The notes: generated from the letters alone by a model not told the origin. Shown: positions 23,870 through 36,384, counted from the stretch's first letter. The stretch: DNA of 64,000 nt from Escallonia rubra (GCA_033065855.1 JAVXUO010000922.1:620001-684000); one strand, 5' to 3'. A program made the numbers and translations.

Positions 23870-24394
23870 TGTGAAACAAGACCTATGTAGAAATATAGAC
23901 TACGCTTAACAATCAAATGACATTTTCAACTGAAAATATTACCTAAAAATTATCTTGACGAATAGACCAATTTAAGATGACAAATATACCATATACATAA
24001 TCTCAAAAGTCTCCCATTTTCTAATTATAGATTTATTGAACATAGCAAATTAAAATTACTAAGATAAATAGACAAATTCATCATGCCAAAATACAACAAA
24101 CGTATCTAAAAAAATTCAAATTTAAATAAGATACTTCATCAGTCAATCTGCCCAGAAAATATTTGAGATCAGAAACCAACCTTGCTTGACTGAAGATTGA
24201 AGCAAGTGTTACTCGAAGCTTGAGGGCAGCCGAAAATGGAAGCAAGTGAATCCGAAGGAGAAGAAAATTTTGTCGAAAGAGCTGAGAATTAAGGAACCCT
24301 GGGGTATATGGGAAGTAATGTCCGCGATACTGTATAGCGGAAATTATTCTCGACACTGACACGTGCAGAAATAAAGACATGACATCCCTTTCGA
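23870..24394 (-). promoter_or_regulatory. Transposase 5' leader and promoter region
   Basis: AT-rich sequence between the transposase start and the right TIR, with a CT-rich stretch on the minus strand near 24240 that looks like a leader. One palindrome (near 24321) lies upstream of it. No clear TATA box was fixed. Confidence 0.4.
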
Positions 24395-24682
24395 CGGGAT
24401 AGGCCCTAACAAGTGTCAGCCCAGCCTAGGGGACGTCCGCTACACAGTATCGCGGACGTCTTTTTGCTGTCTCCCATCAGGACTTTAATGTCCTCCGCCA
24501 TACAGTGTAGCGGACAGGCGCGGAGGGGCAAAAAGATAAAAAAAAAATCCGTCTGCGTTACTGTATGGCGGACGACTGACAGTTTTCGAAAAAGGCGCGA
24601 TCTGGGCCGTCCATCTTTCAGGATGGACGGTCAGATCGCGCTTGCAACTTCTCCTATTTTGTTAACGCTCTCAACAGATCAG

Positions 24683-24687
<5 letters not shown>
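24395..24687. repeat. Element D right terminal inverted repeat
   Basis: Inverted match to 13285-13577. It ends GATCAGCTCTC just before TA repeats. It holds three palindromes (near 24436, 24492, 24551) and the CCGTCCATC hairpin. Confidence 0.92.

Positions 24688-24741
<54 letters not shown>
24688..24741. repeat. (TA)n tract right of element D
   Basis: About 54 bp of AT/TA repeat followed by GA repeats; the right remnant of the common insertion target. Confidence 0.95.
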
Positions 24742-24752
<11 letters not shown>

Positions 24753-27700
24753 AGGAGAAGAAGAAAAAAGAGAGGCTGCACGAAAGAGAGGGAGTTGACG
24801 GACGTTGACGGAATCTGGCGAAGTGGATCATTTTTTTGGTAAGCCTTTCTCTCGGTGTTACATATACAGTTTTATATGCGATTATAGAACTGTGAGGAAT
24901 ATGTGTGTACGAGAGTGTTTGAGGAGAAGGAGGGGCTGCCAAAATAGCCCAATGGACATTAAGTGTATAGTGGGTCTCTGAAATGGAAATGGGTACTTAT
25001 AGGTGTGTGTAGTTGTGGGTATTTTGTTTGAGGGAGGGGCTACCAAAATAGGACACGTACACCGTATGTTTGGGTTATTGTGAGATAGAAATGGAATTGC
25101 CATTGATGTGGGTAGCCATGACTGCCGAGGGTATGTGCTCTGGCGCAGCCATGGTTCTATCGAGGGGTTGCGGGGTAGTGTGTTGCAGGTGTGTTTGTGG
25201 GTGTTTATAGATGTGTGTAGTAAGAAGAAACAGCTGTGAGGGACTGCGATTGGCGTGTTGGTGTTGTGCGTGAAATGAAGGCAACCATGTTGTAGTGTGC
25301 GAATGTGTGTGGGTCTGAAGGAAAAATGGGCTTGTATGTATTTTTGTGAAAGTAGCCACGATAAGAGGAGTGCAGCCGTGAAAAATAGGTTTGTGCGTGA
25401 GGGTGTGTTTGTGTAACCAAAAAATGAGGGTGTGTTTGTGTGTGAGCCGTGAGGGCAGTGGCGGAACCAGGAATTCATTACAGGGGGTGCTAAAAATATA
25501 CAGTGCAACGCTATTCTCTGTAACTCAACTTAATCAAGGAAAGGCCAGTCAAGGAGTCAAAAAAAAGTTTGTTATTTACAAGGATTTGTTCCTCATAATT
25601 CCTGTCTAAAATGAATAAAACTTTCATCAAATGTTTATCAGTATAATCTGACGTGATATGCCAAAGTTGTAATGGCTTTTGCAAAGGCAAAAAATGTCAC
25701 ATTCCTTTCTTTGTCCCTTCATCTCTCTTAAGACATTCTCAAAAAATATGTAACTACTTGTCCAAGAACCTAACATGTAGAAAAAGATAGGTAAATAGCA
25801 TAGTAGATGTACAATGCTTTTTAGATTAATGCCAATCAATACCTTTCCTTCAAACTTCAGTTACATGTACATAAAAACAATTCCAAAAACAAAATTACTC
25901 AATAAAGAAAACAAATCCAAACTTCAGCTGGATGGTTCCAAAAAATGAAAAGCTTTTCTTCTCTTTTCCAGATCCAGAATTTATAATCACAACATCAAAG
26001 TTCTAATATTTACACAGAATCTGATATGTGTTGATGTAGAAGGAGATGCACAGAATCTGATATGTGTTGGTGTAGAAGGAGATGCACTGTAAAGACAGTC
26101 AAAGGCAATTAAACCCAATTACTTCAGCATGCAAACAAAAATAAAGGAACAAAAAAAACCAATTAGTCCATATCCAAATGGCAAAAAATGAGTTTCTTCT
26201 CTCAATATCCAAATTAAATTGAAAACAGTGCAATGTAGTTTTCCAGCTATTGCACAATCAGATTTGCATCAAATTGATAAAAATGGCATAAATTGGTTCG
26301 ATTACCCATCCAAATCACGGCCTTTGCCAAAAATTTCTCAGCTATTGCGTAATTAGTTAATTAATTAGTATTTAAGGCAAATCCTACTACTCAAACATAA
26401 AGATCCATAACCAAAAGGCCAAATATTGAAAAAATAACCGATCTTTAAATCTTCAAAATTGCAATAAACCTACACCTGAACACTTTGTGAGATAACGACG
26501 CGATCGAGGAGAGAAAAACACGTCAAGATCTCCAGGAATTCTGGATCGGAGACAGGAGAAATAGCCTAGGCAGCCGTTGTCGGTGTGTCGCCGTCGCCAG
26601 TGAGTGGCCGAGTGGGTGTCTGCCGTCTGCGGTCTGGGAGTGGGTGAGAGACTTGGAATAGGGCAAGTCGCGCGCACACACACAGTGAGAGAGAGAGAGT
26701 GTGGCAGATCAACATGTGAAATGAAAAAAAATTCTTCAGAAGTTGAGGGGGTACATTAGCCCCCCTCGTTCAAGCGTAGCTCCGCCCCTGCGTGAGGGTG
26801 AGGGTGTGTTATTTGAGTGAGAAAAGGGTGCTTGTATGTGCGTGTGGGCGCGCGTGAACGCGTGTGTTGGACAAGAGACAAGCTACTGCCTCACGGCAGC
26901 AGTTGTGATGAATTCATGTGCAATTGTGGGAATGTGGGTCTAATGGGACAGGGTAGGTGCAGTGAGTCAGCGAGTGTGTAATAAAGATGTATTGTGTGTG
27001 TTTATATGTGGAAGGGGCATGTGGGTACGTGTGTATGTATTAGGTTTCAGTAAATGTGCTCTGGTTTTGGACAGAAGTGGGAAAAAGGAGATGACGGGTT
27101 AAGAAGAAATGGGTTTATGCAGTGGAATGTTACACTGTGCTTGCACAATTGTACCACGTGATTGTTGGGTATCGTACAATTGTCAAAAAATATGAAAACT
27201 TTACAGGAAGGTTCTTAGGGCAATATTACAATTACTGTGAAATTTTCATATTTTTCTGATATTGTTTGGTATTTCTAATATATTCGCAAATGCAATTATT
27301 CTAAAATTTGTTTTGAGCCTAAAAGTTAATACTAAATTATGGAAAAATTACAGCAGTGTTTTTATAGTAAAAAGACAACTCAATTTGAGTTTCATAAATT
27401 TCTGAGTTGATTTAATACCTTAACATGTATCACATTTGATTTGATGAAACGAATGATTTTAAAATGGTTTCGGTGCTTTTTAAATTCCAATTTTGATTTC
27501 TTTATTTTTCTTATATAATATTAAGATATCATGAAAATTATGGGACTTTGATTGAGTTAGAAGAATTAATTTTTATTTTTGGGCTTTTTCTAGTATTTAA
27601 GAAAATTGTTTTTAATTCAAAAATATTCAAAACTTTAGAAAATTCATGCTGTAACTTTTATGCTGTTTTAAGGTATAAAAATATTTTATAAGTATTTATT

Positions 27701-28871
27701 ATGAATTTATGGATTTCTTAGTGCCTTATTGAGAGTGTAGGGTTGTCATTTAATAAGTTGACCGTTTAAGGGATCCGTTTCGTTTTAGTTTAGATTGAGA
27801 ATGTCGTAGTGAGTAATTAGCATAAGGATTTATGGTGTTATAAGACTGGAATTTGTTCTAATAATTAAATTTCCAATTTAGGTTAACTTGAGGATTTTGG
27901 AATAAGGTTGAACAGCGGCTTATAGCTTGGATTGAAGGGATTTCCATCCAAAACTCAATTCATCAAATTGTCCTCGTGTGTGTGTGTGTGTGTGTGTATA
28001 TAATTTGTTATCGAATATCTTTGAATTATGTATATTTTGTTATGAGAATGTATTATTTGCCTTTAAAACCTTGTTTTGAAACTTTAGCGTTCACTGGAAA
28101 TCCTTATCGTTGTTTATTATTTATTACTCATTGAGTATCGATTTACTCATTGAATTAACAATTATTGTAATCGGTATATTGACATGAGAAAGCGTATTGA
28201 GGCGTTATAAGGATGGTCTATATTGGGGGTGGTATAAGGATGGCCTGTTGTTATTGCGGGAGATGCTAGTAACTTAATGGTCTAACTAGTGTATATATGC
28301 ATTTGTAATTACTATTGTTATTGAGCACTGCATGTGTGGCTCTGCTAAGTGTTACCATGCACTGCCTATGTGGCTTGGCAAATTTACTCATGTTCAATAT
28401 ATCATCTGCATCGTTTACAGTATAATTGAAATTCTTTCTATTGATCTCTGATTTAAGAGATTGAATTGAATCTCTTCCTTTATTTCTTTTGAAGTAAATC
28501 TGTTAATCGTTTGTGCTCTACTGCAATTTGAACGACCTTACTGAGCTCTCAAAAGCTCACCCTTTTTTCTATTCCCTTCTGCACGTAATGATAGTCAGTA
28601 GAATTTCGGGATTAGTTGGCGCCTGATCATGGAGTTAGTTTAATTTTTTTTCATTCTTTGTTTATTTAAGCCCCTGCGAAGAAATTAGTGTGTAATTTAA
28701 TAAATTAAGTACTTTAATTTCATCTTTGTGTTTAAGGATGATTAGCTGGGAATTTGAGTTATATTGTGATATGGATATCATTGGGGTTTTCTTAGTGGAA
28801 ATGAGATGATTGAATAATTAAGAATTGATCGATTGATTGGCTAATGCTCCGAAAAATTTCGGGGTGTTACA
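24742..28871 (-). mobile_element. Old LTR-type fragment (copy 1), interrupted
   Basis: The right end reads GGGGTGTTACA (28861-28871), and the sequence inward from there matches, in inverted orientation, the region starting TGTAACACCC at 59003. Shared phrases include the AGCTCTCAAAAG block near 28545 and the GGCAGTGCA-type block near 28330. TGTAACACCC is a common start of plant Ty3/gypsy LTRs, so this is read as a fossil LTR or solo LTR. Its left limit is unclear. It carries a hAT insertion and a (GT)n tract at 27975-27999. No coding region seen; broken and old. Confidence 0.4.
25456..26790. mobile_element. Non-autonomous hAT-like element
   Basis: A 1335-bp insertion starting CAGTGGCGGAACC and ending TCCGCCCCTG, flanked by the exact 8-bp duplication CGTGAGGG (25448-25455 and 26791-26798). 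Eight-base duplications and short CAGNGGCGGA ends fit the hAT superfamily. There is no transposase inside. Confidence 0.88.
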
Positions 28872-29610
28872 ATCTGCCTAGTATGTGTGGTCAACTTATT
28901 TTTTATACTTACTTAAGGTGGGACTTAAGTAACTCCACGTGTGCACCTCATTAAAATCAATACATCTTTGAGCACATAATTGACATACGAATGTACAACT
29001 ATTAGGCAAATACCAATAAATGTTTTAATAATAAATTCCAATTAAAATAGTTGGACTCTAGATGAAAAAACCAACTAAGTTGGGAGACTATCACATACAA
29101 ATATGAAGATTACGTGGCGAAAGTAGAATGTTTTAAAAAATCCCATATGGCACAAAAATAAGAGGTCAAAAAATCCTTTGTGTCGCGATTATGAGAGACT
29201 TCTTTAGCTTTTTGTACGTATATAAAGACATAGATTATGGAACAAATTGACAATACCTAGAGGGTTGAGGTGAAAGCTTGAGAAAAGGCAAGGTTACTTA
29301 TCTGAATCTAAAACCCCCACCCCTAGACATATATTTTACTCTTGCTACATTAAAACTTGCAGAGACGGTCATTGTTAAGTAGTAAGTTCTCAACAATACC
29401 CTTTGGACTTGTAAGAGGGAGTCAAATCATCTATCATCAAGATAGTTGAGAGCCTAAGGCTGCGTTTGGCAACAAGGATAAGGATAAGGATAAGGACAGG
29501 ATAAGGCCGGACAAGCTATACCGTCGGATAAGACTGGATAAGCAAGAAATCATATCCAGCCTTTGGACCAAGTCCAGATTATAAGTTAGATATGCAATTT
29601 ACAAAGTAAT

Positions 29611-29629
29611 ACATATATATATATATATA

Positions 29630-29660
<31 letters not shown>

Positions 29661-29671
29661 GTGTGTGTATT

Positions 29672-29702
<31 letters not shown>

Positions 29703-29992
29703 ATATATATATACCTATATATATACATATATATGTATATATATAGGTATATATATATATATGTATATATATATATGTATGTACATATATATATATGTAT
29801 ATATATATACGTATGTATATATATACATACGTATATATATATATATATGTATACATATGTATGTATATATATATACCTGTATACATATGTATGTATATAT
29901 ATATACCTGTATACATATGTATGTATATATATATACATGTATACGTACATGTATATAAATATACATACACACATAATGTATATGTATATATA
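29611..29992. repeat. (TA)n/(TATG)n low-complexity tract
   Basis: About 380 bp of TA, TATG and related repeats; its other half is at 38566-38680. Open frames here are artefacts. Confidence 0.95.
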
Positions 29993-29997
29993 CAATG

Positions 29998-32115
29998 TGA
30001 TGCCAAGGAAAGTGGGTTCGTACCTACGTGGAGGTGCCACAAAGGCTGCAGTCCGAGTCAGCTCCTAAGTATGTTGATGTAGGACACAGCAAGGGTGGAA
30101 TAAGGGCAGAGACCAAGGGTTTCCCAGACAGAGCCTGAGGGTGGCAGTACTGCGAGGGCGATGGCGTAGGATGAATATACGACGACAGTCACAGTCCGAT
30201 GCTTAGGTCCAAAGTCAGGGTCCTGCATGTTTCTCTCTCTAGGATTCTAGAGTGAGAAAGTGAAAATGTGAGAGCGAAGAAAAAGTCCTCTAAATGAATT
30301 CTCAAGACCTCTATTTATAGAGATTGAGATAATGATGTCATAAACCAACACGTGGTGCTCCCCGGGAGTGACACGTCACCGGGGGGTCCACGGGTGCCGG
30401 TGCTTCATGGACTGTCAGATCGCATATTCACCCGACCTGCACCCCACAGCGTCGCTCTCTCTGTCAGGAAAGACTGGCTCCCACAGCGTCGATGTGGCCA
30501 GAGAACCCCTTGATCTAGCCTCCAATCCAAGCCCTTGCGGAGTCCCACAGGCCTGGCAGCGGTGGGGAAGACCCGACGCCCAACTGCCAGGTGAACTAGG
30601 CGCGATGCCCTCCGAAGACCTGCTCCCGTCTCGGAGTGACCCGGGGGTCATAGTCCCTAGGGGTGCCGACGCAAGCCCCCAGTGCCAGAGCACGTAGGCC
30701 AGTCACGCAGGCACCCTGACGAAGATAGTGTCCAGGAGGAGTCGCCTGTTCCGCAGGCCGAGGTAGCATCCCGGAGGAGCCGTCTACCTGGCAGAAAGGG
30801 AGTCTTCGTGTCGGAGCACTTAGAGCTCCCTGGCAGAGATAGTGTCCCGGAGGAGTCGCATATCCCTACGGGTGAGTCCTTATGCCGGAGCACTTGGAGC
30901 GAGTCAAGGTAGTATCCCGGAGGAGCCGTCTACCCGATTGGCCGAGGTAGCATCCCGGAGGAGCCGTCTACCTGGCGGAAGGGGAGTTGAAGAGCTCCCT
31001 GGCAGAAATAGTGTCCCGGAGGAGTCGCCTATCCCCGCGGGTGAGTCCTTGTGCCGGAGCACTCGGAGCGAGTCAAGGTAGCATCCCGGAGGATCCGTCT
31101 ACCCGACTGGCCGAGGTAGCATCCCGGAGGAGCCGTCTACCTGGCGGAAGGGGAGTTGAAGAGCTCCCTGGCAGAGATAGTGTCCCGGAGGAGTCGCCTA
31201 TCCCCGCAGGATGATGTACAATCCGGGCAGTGGGTTGAAGCATGTTCCATGACCAAGGCAAGGTGCGTATTGTGTGATGAATGAGTGTGGTGCCCGGGGG
31301 CATGATGATATGATTGTGGCGCATGGGCGCGATGAAGTGAGTAAGGTGCTGGGGGCACGTCTGTGTCAATGGTGCGGCGCATGGGCGCGACGAAGTACGT
31401 AAGGTGACGGGGGCACGTTTGTGTCAATGGTGGTGCATTGGTGCGACATAGTGCGTATGGTGCCGGGGGCACGGTAATGCGACAGAGAGCTTGGGGGCAC
31501 GGCTGTATCAGCGGCGCGGCGCACGGGCGTTGCGAAGTGTTGAAGTGGGACGCTCGGACGTCAGCGACGGGGTCGCAGAGTTGTCGCGGAGTTGTGTCCG
31601 GGCGACGGGGGTCGCGGAGTTGTGTCCGGGGGACGGGGTCGTGGAGTTGTGTCCAGGCGACGGGGTCGCGGAGTTATGTATGGTCCCTTGAAGAGAAGTG
31701 AATGTGCTAAGGATGGAGGCCAGAGGCCAACCCTTCGGGGAAGGCCAAGGCGAACCTCATGAGGAGGCCGAGGCCGACCCCAATGGCGAGGCCGAGGTCG
31801 ACCCCAATGGGGAGGCCGAGGCCGACCCCAAGGGGGAGGCCAAGGCCAACCTCCTTGGGCAAGTGGCATGGCGCATTAACGGGCGACGGGCGAAGTGCGA
31901 CGGTCGAAGCGCGACGGTCGAAGCGTGATAAGGCTTCGTGCGAAATGAGCTTCTTAGTGACGAAGTAACGTGACGAAAGTGAGAAGTGCACGTGACTTGA
32001 GCGTGCATGCTTTGACCGGTTGTGAGCGTTGAAAATGACTGTTGCTTGTGCGGACGTGTCATGCAAAATGGGACCACAGTGGGCCTTTGGGTACGACCAG
32101 AATAGGTTGGGAACA
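29998..32115 (-). repeat. 3' LTR of the LTR element
   Basis: 2118 bp, closely matching 36452-38560. It contains an internal minisatellite (about 30740-31200) with repeated GCATCCCGGAGGAGCCG, and GAGGCCGAGG-type repeats near 31770. Confidence 0.92.
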
Positions 32116-34640
32116 TAAGCCCCCTGCGTGTGGTGTGCGCGGAGGGGCAACCCGAGCGGGCACCGCACGCATAAACACTTAGCAAGATTTTGATGTTGTT
32201 TGGCCGGCGAGTTGTTGAGGTCGTCAATGCATGATGATGATGAAGAGTAGGTGGCTCGAGCCACCTCGTGCACCACCTACGAAAGCTTGGAATGCTTGGG
32301 GGTTGAGACAAAGGCACGATGATAGGGCGCAGGGGCGCGAGCATGTAAACGGCGTCCGGGCGACGGACGACGAGCGTCGAACAAAGAGTAGGAGTAAGTG
32401 GTTCGAGCTACCTCGCGCACCACCTACCAAGGATGTTGATGTCTGAGGACGTCGTCACACAGGACGTGATCAAATTTGCAAAAAAAATTCTAAGTGTAAA
32501 AACATATGAAATGTGTAGGGGCGCGATGTGTGCGATCGGGCGTCGTGATGCGGTGGCAGTCCACGACGGGCGCAGGGGCGCGGGCAATGCATGTCAGTCA
32601 ATGTTGCAATTTTTTTTAAGTTGCCGTCCTTGGCTGTCGACCATGATGTGAAGGTCGAAGGTGGCGGGGTGAACTTGGGTGTTATGACTGAAGTGAAGAA
32701 GTTGTGGAGGGGGAGCGCGTTGGTCGTCATGATGAGTTTTTTTTTTTTTTTTTGCATGCTTGTGAGGATGGTTGGTGATGGTTTTTGGCCGATGGGTGAA
32801 TGTGTGTAGGCCGAAGTTTGGAGGGTAAGCCTTGGTGTAGTATGAAGCCGAAGAGTAGCCTTTGTGATGGAGGCCGTAATAGGCATGGAGGATGGTTATG
32901 CATTAGAGTTGAAGGTTGGCCGCAGGTGATGGAAAGAAGGTGAAGGTTGAAGGTGGTGTTACCTTGGTTTTGGGAAGGCCAAAATGGGTGGCCATGATGG
33001 TGGCCGAAGGTGAAGGGAGGGGGAGGAGGATGAAGGTCGAAGGTTGAAGAGGCGGAAGGGTCGGCCTCGGCCTTGGGTGTGGCGTGAGGGTCGGCCTAGG
33101 GAAGGGGATGGGGAGGCCGAGGCCGAGGGGGGAGAAGGAGTGGTGGCCGAGGCCGAAGGGGAATAGGGGAAGAAGGGGGGAGGGAGGCGGGGCGGGGTGA
33201 TGGCGGCGGCCGCGGGCTTGCGGGGGAAGAAGAGAGGGAGAGAGGGAGGGGAAGGGGTCGGCCTAGGGAAGGGCGTGGGGAGGCCGAGGCCGATGTTGGG
33301 GAGATGGGCGAGAGGAAGAGGGAAGGAGGGGGGACGGGGTCAGCCTTGGGGAGGTCGACGCCGAAGGGGGGTGAGGGGGAAGATGAAGGGGAGAAAGGAA
33401 GGGGAAATGAGGGGAAGAAGGGGGCGGCAGCGGCGGCGAGGTGCCGCGGGTGGCCGAGGGGCGGGGGTGAGAAGAGAGGGAGGTGGGGGCGAGGCCGAGG
33501 GGTCGGCGCCGGCGAGGGAGGGCTGTCGGCGAGGCCGAAGGGGATGGCGGCGCATGGAAGGATGGGCGGCGGCTGCGCATGGAAGGATGGGCGGCGGCTG
33601 CGCATGGTGAAGAGAAAGAGAAAGAGATGATTAGGGTTTCTTTGCATTAGGGTTTGTGAGAGAAGAGAGGCGCGGGTCGGGTTCGGGTGCGTCGCGTTCA
33701 GGTGGGTCTGGCATATGGGCGTAGAAAGAGAGAAAGAGGGAGACACGGGTCGATTCGGGGCAGGTTCGAGCGCTCCGGTAATCTGGGTTCGCGGGTAGGG
33801 TTTGCCCAGTTTGATTTGAAATTTGAAATTGAATTTCAAATAAAATAATAATTTTTTTTTTTTGGACAGCCCTAGAGAGGGAGCCCCCAATGACATTTTG
33901 ACAATGTACATGAAGAGAAAGAGAGGAGTGGGATGGGAGAAAAAGGAAAACTTTTCCATAAGAAAGAGAGAAAAAATTGTTTATGAAGTGGGGAAAGGGT
34001 GATGGGGTGTTGGATGGTGAGAGGGAGAGTGAATGGAGGTCTAGAGAGAGTGATGAAAGCATGAATGTGAGGAGTAGTGGGGAAGATGAAAAACTTGAAA
34101 ATTTTTCCAAGTGTTGAATTTTTTTTTTTTTAGTTTGGGCAAGAATGCTAAGGGGAGGCCGTTGAGGGTGATCATCGATGACCGGTTGCGAAAAAAAAAT
34201 GAATTTTTTTTCTTAGTGTTGGGCTGAGACAAGGATGCCGAGGGAGACCACTGAGGATGATCATCGATGACCGGTTGCGAAAAAAATGAAATTTTTTCTA
34301 AGTGTCAAGAAAAGTAAATGAAGGATAATGATGCGACCGTAGTAGCGCGGCTCGAGCCACCCCGCGCACCACGTACCAAGTCGTTGCAATGTGAGGCCGA
34401 AGGGATTGGGAAGGGGTGAAGCCCCCAAGGGAGTGGGTGATGGCATGAAGGGTGATATCAAGAGACTTGTGCAAGACCAATATAACTTGAAAATTTTCGA
34501 AGTATGGAAAATGTAACTTCATTGATAACGAAGGATAGGCAGCATGCCTTGATACATGGGTATGACGTACATGGAAACTTGCAAAATGAACGAAAAAATT
34601 ACAAGTGTGGAAAATGCACTAAGGCATGCCCTTATGTCCT
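32116..34640 (-). other. Non-coding internal region of the LTR element
   Basis: GA- and GGCCGAGG-rich sequence between gag and the 3' LTR, where an autonomous element would have pol. Open frames here follow the base composition and show no domain. Confidence 0.7.
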
Positions 34641-34644
34641 GTAC

Positions 34645-36384
34645 TTAGAGTTTGAGCTCTCTGGGTGCAATATTGTCGGCGAAGACAAACTTGAGGCCCC
34701 TGCACCACTTGAGGCCGTGACCGACCTTCCGATGATAGGGGCAGTAGTTGTGATGGGCTAAGTCTTCCGGGGTAGGTTCATCGTCGACATTGGGCAGGGT
34801 TATGACATTGTCGTCGATCCATGTCTCGAGGAGAGTTCTAACAATCTTCAAGTCACACGGGTATTCCATGGCAGGCATCGGCTGCCTTCTCTTGTCAGGG
34901 CATCCGTCCCTTCCTTGGGACTGACGCTTGCGGTTGTTGTCGTCGTTACTGACTGCTTCCATCGTCGCGGCCAAGGCAATATGAGGTTGGGGCTTTGGGG
35001 TCTTTGACGAACCGACAGAGTCATAGGTGCGTCGTGCAGCTTCCTTGAGATGTCCCCAAGACCGAAGCTGGAAGTTTTCAAGGTAGACCCTGTAGGTGTC
35101 CTTCATGTTCTTGATGCAAATGGGTACAAGGGTTTCATCTTTGCTGAAGTCAGTGCACTCCAAGCACTTGTGATGAAATCGCGTAACATAGGTGTTGAGG
35201 TCTTCCCCGGGATTCTGGCGGATCCCGGTAATGTCAACGATGGTCACACGTTCCGTCTCATAGTGAAACTTGTCAAGGAAGAGCTGGACCATGTCGGACC
35301 ATGAGTGGATAGTACTGTCAGGAATCTGATGATACCAAGAGTAGGCGAGGCCAGTCAGGGACTTGTGAAATTCCCGAAGCTTCAAAGTGTCGTCTTCCCC
35401 GTAGTGCTCGAGGGAGCCAGCAAAACGGGTGAGATGCTCGCGGGCGTTGCCTTCTTTGCCGTTGAACAATGTGAAGGATGGTTGCTTGTACTTGACGGGG
35501 TAAGGCTTGGTAGCGAGGCTGCCAGAGTAGGGAGCATGGCCTGACAGCTTAGAGGGGGAGTGGGGTAAGGATGACTGCTTGAGACGGTGAAGGAGGGCAT
35601 CAAGGTCATGCTTGGTGACGTACGACGCATGTGAGGGTTTGTGCCCTGTCGTGATGATCCGAGCACCAGAGCCCCCAGACGGTACAACCTGAGGCATTGA
35701 GGGGATGGCGATGGTAGAGAGGGGTTGGTGGTGGTGAGCAACTTGTTGGGGCATGGTTTGCACATGGGTAGTGTCAGCTGCTGGAGGCCGGTCGTCAGGA
35801 AAGGTCGACTGGAGTAAGCCGGGGGAATGACTTGTGTTTAGGTTTCGACTAGTTATGTTCGGGTTAGGCTCCATCTCAATTGATTCGTGAGTCTTCGAAG
35901 TGCTTCGAGCAAGGGCAAGGCGTGGCGCCGGGGGCTGAGGTGCCGCGAGTCCTACTGTCGAGGGCCCGGAGGACCAAGGCAGCGGTGGTCGCGACACTGG
36001 GACCTGAGCAGTGTCCAAAACTAGCCCAGGCCTTGAAGGTTGGATTTGAGCAGGAGGGGCCAAACCTGGATCTTGGGATAACACGGGGTGAGTAATGGGC
36101 ACAGGGTGCAGAGCTCTAAGGCTTTGGGAAATCAGTGATTGTGAAGTCAAGACTTGGATTGATTTTTGCATTTCCACCATGGCTATCATAAGATTGGCTA
36201 TAGTGGGCGAAAACTGCTGGATGGCCGCATTGACTGCACCTTGTATGTCAGGTGTCGTAGTTTGTGGCTGGTCTTGGGGACGCACAGCACTGGTCCCCTC
36301 TTGTTCACCCGAGTGGTCATCTTCTTGCACGACATGGATAAGGCCCTGGCTGGCAGCCCTCGTAACTTTTCGTTGTCTAGGCAT
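34645..36384 (-). CDS. gag: gag-like polyprotein of the LTR element
   Basis: A 579-residue frame. The N-terminal half is P/Q/S-rich. Around residues 300-430 is a Retrotrans_gag domain: FTLFNGKEGNAREHLTRF, then LTGLAYSWYHQIPD and the FHHKCLECTDF region. A Cys/His cluster CPYHRKVGHGLKWC lies near the C-terminus, in the position of a nucleic-acid-binding knuckle. It forms the structural shell of the element. No pol frame follows. Treated as a fossil element part. Confidence 0.88.
   Translation of the reverse strand: MPRQRKVTRAASQGLIHVVQEDDHSGEQEGTSAVRPQDQPQTTTPDIQGAVNAAIQQFSPTIANLMIAMVEMQKSIQVLTSQSLISQSLRALHPVPITHPVLSQDPGLAPPAQIQPSRPGLVLDTAQVPVSRPPLPWSSGPSTVGLAAPQPPAPRLALARSTSKTHESIEMEPNPNITSRNLNTSHSPGLLQSTFPDDRPPAADTTHVQTMPQQVAHHHQPLSTIAIPSMPQVVPSGGSGARIITTGHKPSHASYVTKHDLDALLHRLKQSSLPHSPSKLSGHAPYSGSLATKPYPVKYKQPSFTLFNGKEGNAREHLTRFAGSLEHYGEDDTLKLREFHKSLTGLAYSWYHQIPDSTIHSWSDMVQLFLDKFHYETERVTIVDITGIRQNPGEDLNTYVTRFHHKCLECTDFSKDETLVPICIKNMKDTYRVYLENFQLRSWGHLKEAARRTYDSVGSSKTPKPQPHIALAATMEAVSNDDNNRKRQSQGRDGCPDKRRQPMPAMEYPCDLKIVRTLLETWIDDNVITLPNVDDEPTPEDLAHHNYCPYHRKVGHGLKWCRGLKFVFADNIAPRELKL

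Larger units (their letters stand above)
13285..24687. mobile_element. Element D: multigene FAR1-type MULE
   Basis: An 11.4-kb DNA transposon bounded by ~290-bp inverted repeats and TA-repeat target sequence. Gene order: PMD-Ulp1 (+), small ORF X1 (-), small ORF X2 (+), B3 protein (-), FAR1/MULE transposase (-). The transposase frame is uninterrupted with its DDE residues present, so the element looks nearly complete, although PMD-Ulp1 and B3 each carry one apparent defect. About two dozen palindromes with CCGC/GCGG half-sites are spread over TIRs and spacers. MULEs carrying Ulp1 genes are known (Kaonashi type), and the plant mobile domain is known from Mutator elements; I do not know a described element with this full set. 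Confidence 0.88.

Noticed and set aside
24882-25508. 208-residue His/Thr-rich minus-strand frame
   Set aside because: It translates GT-rich repeat sequence of the LTR-type fragment and has no conserved motif.
29579-30082. Overlapping Tyr/Ile-rich open frames on both strands
   Set aside because: They are translations of the TA/TATG microsatellite.
30368-31370. Repeated frames with PEESPIPAGES- or RRSRLPGG-like peptides
   Set aside because: They come from the minisatellite inside the LTR and are duplicated in the other LTR; not a gene.
33096-33959. Long Pro/Ser/Arg- or Gly-rich open frames
   Set aside because: They follow the GGCCGAGG composition of the non-coding part of the LTR element and occur on both strands.
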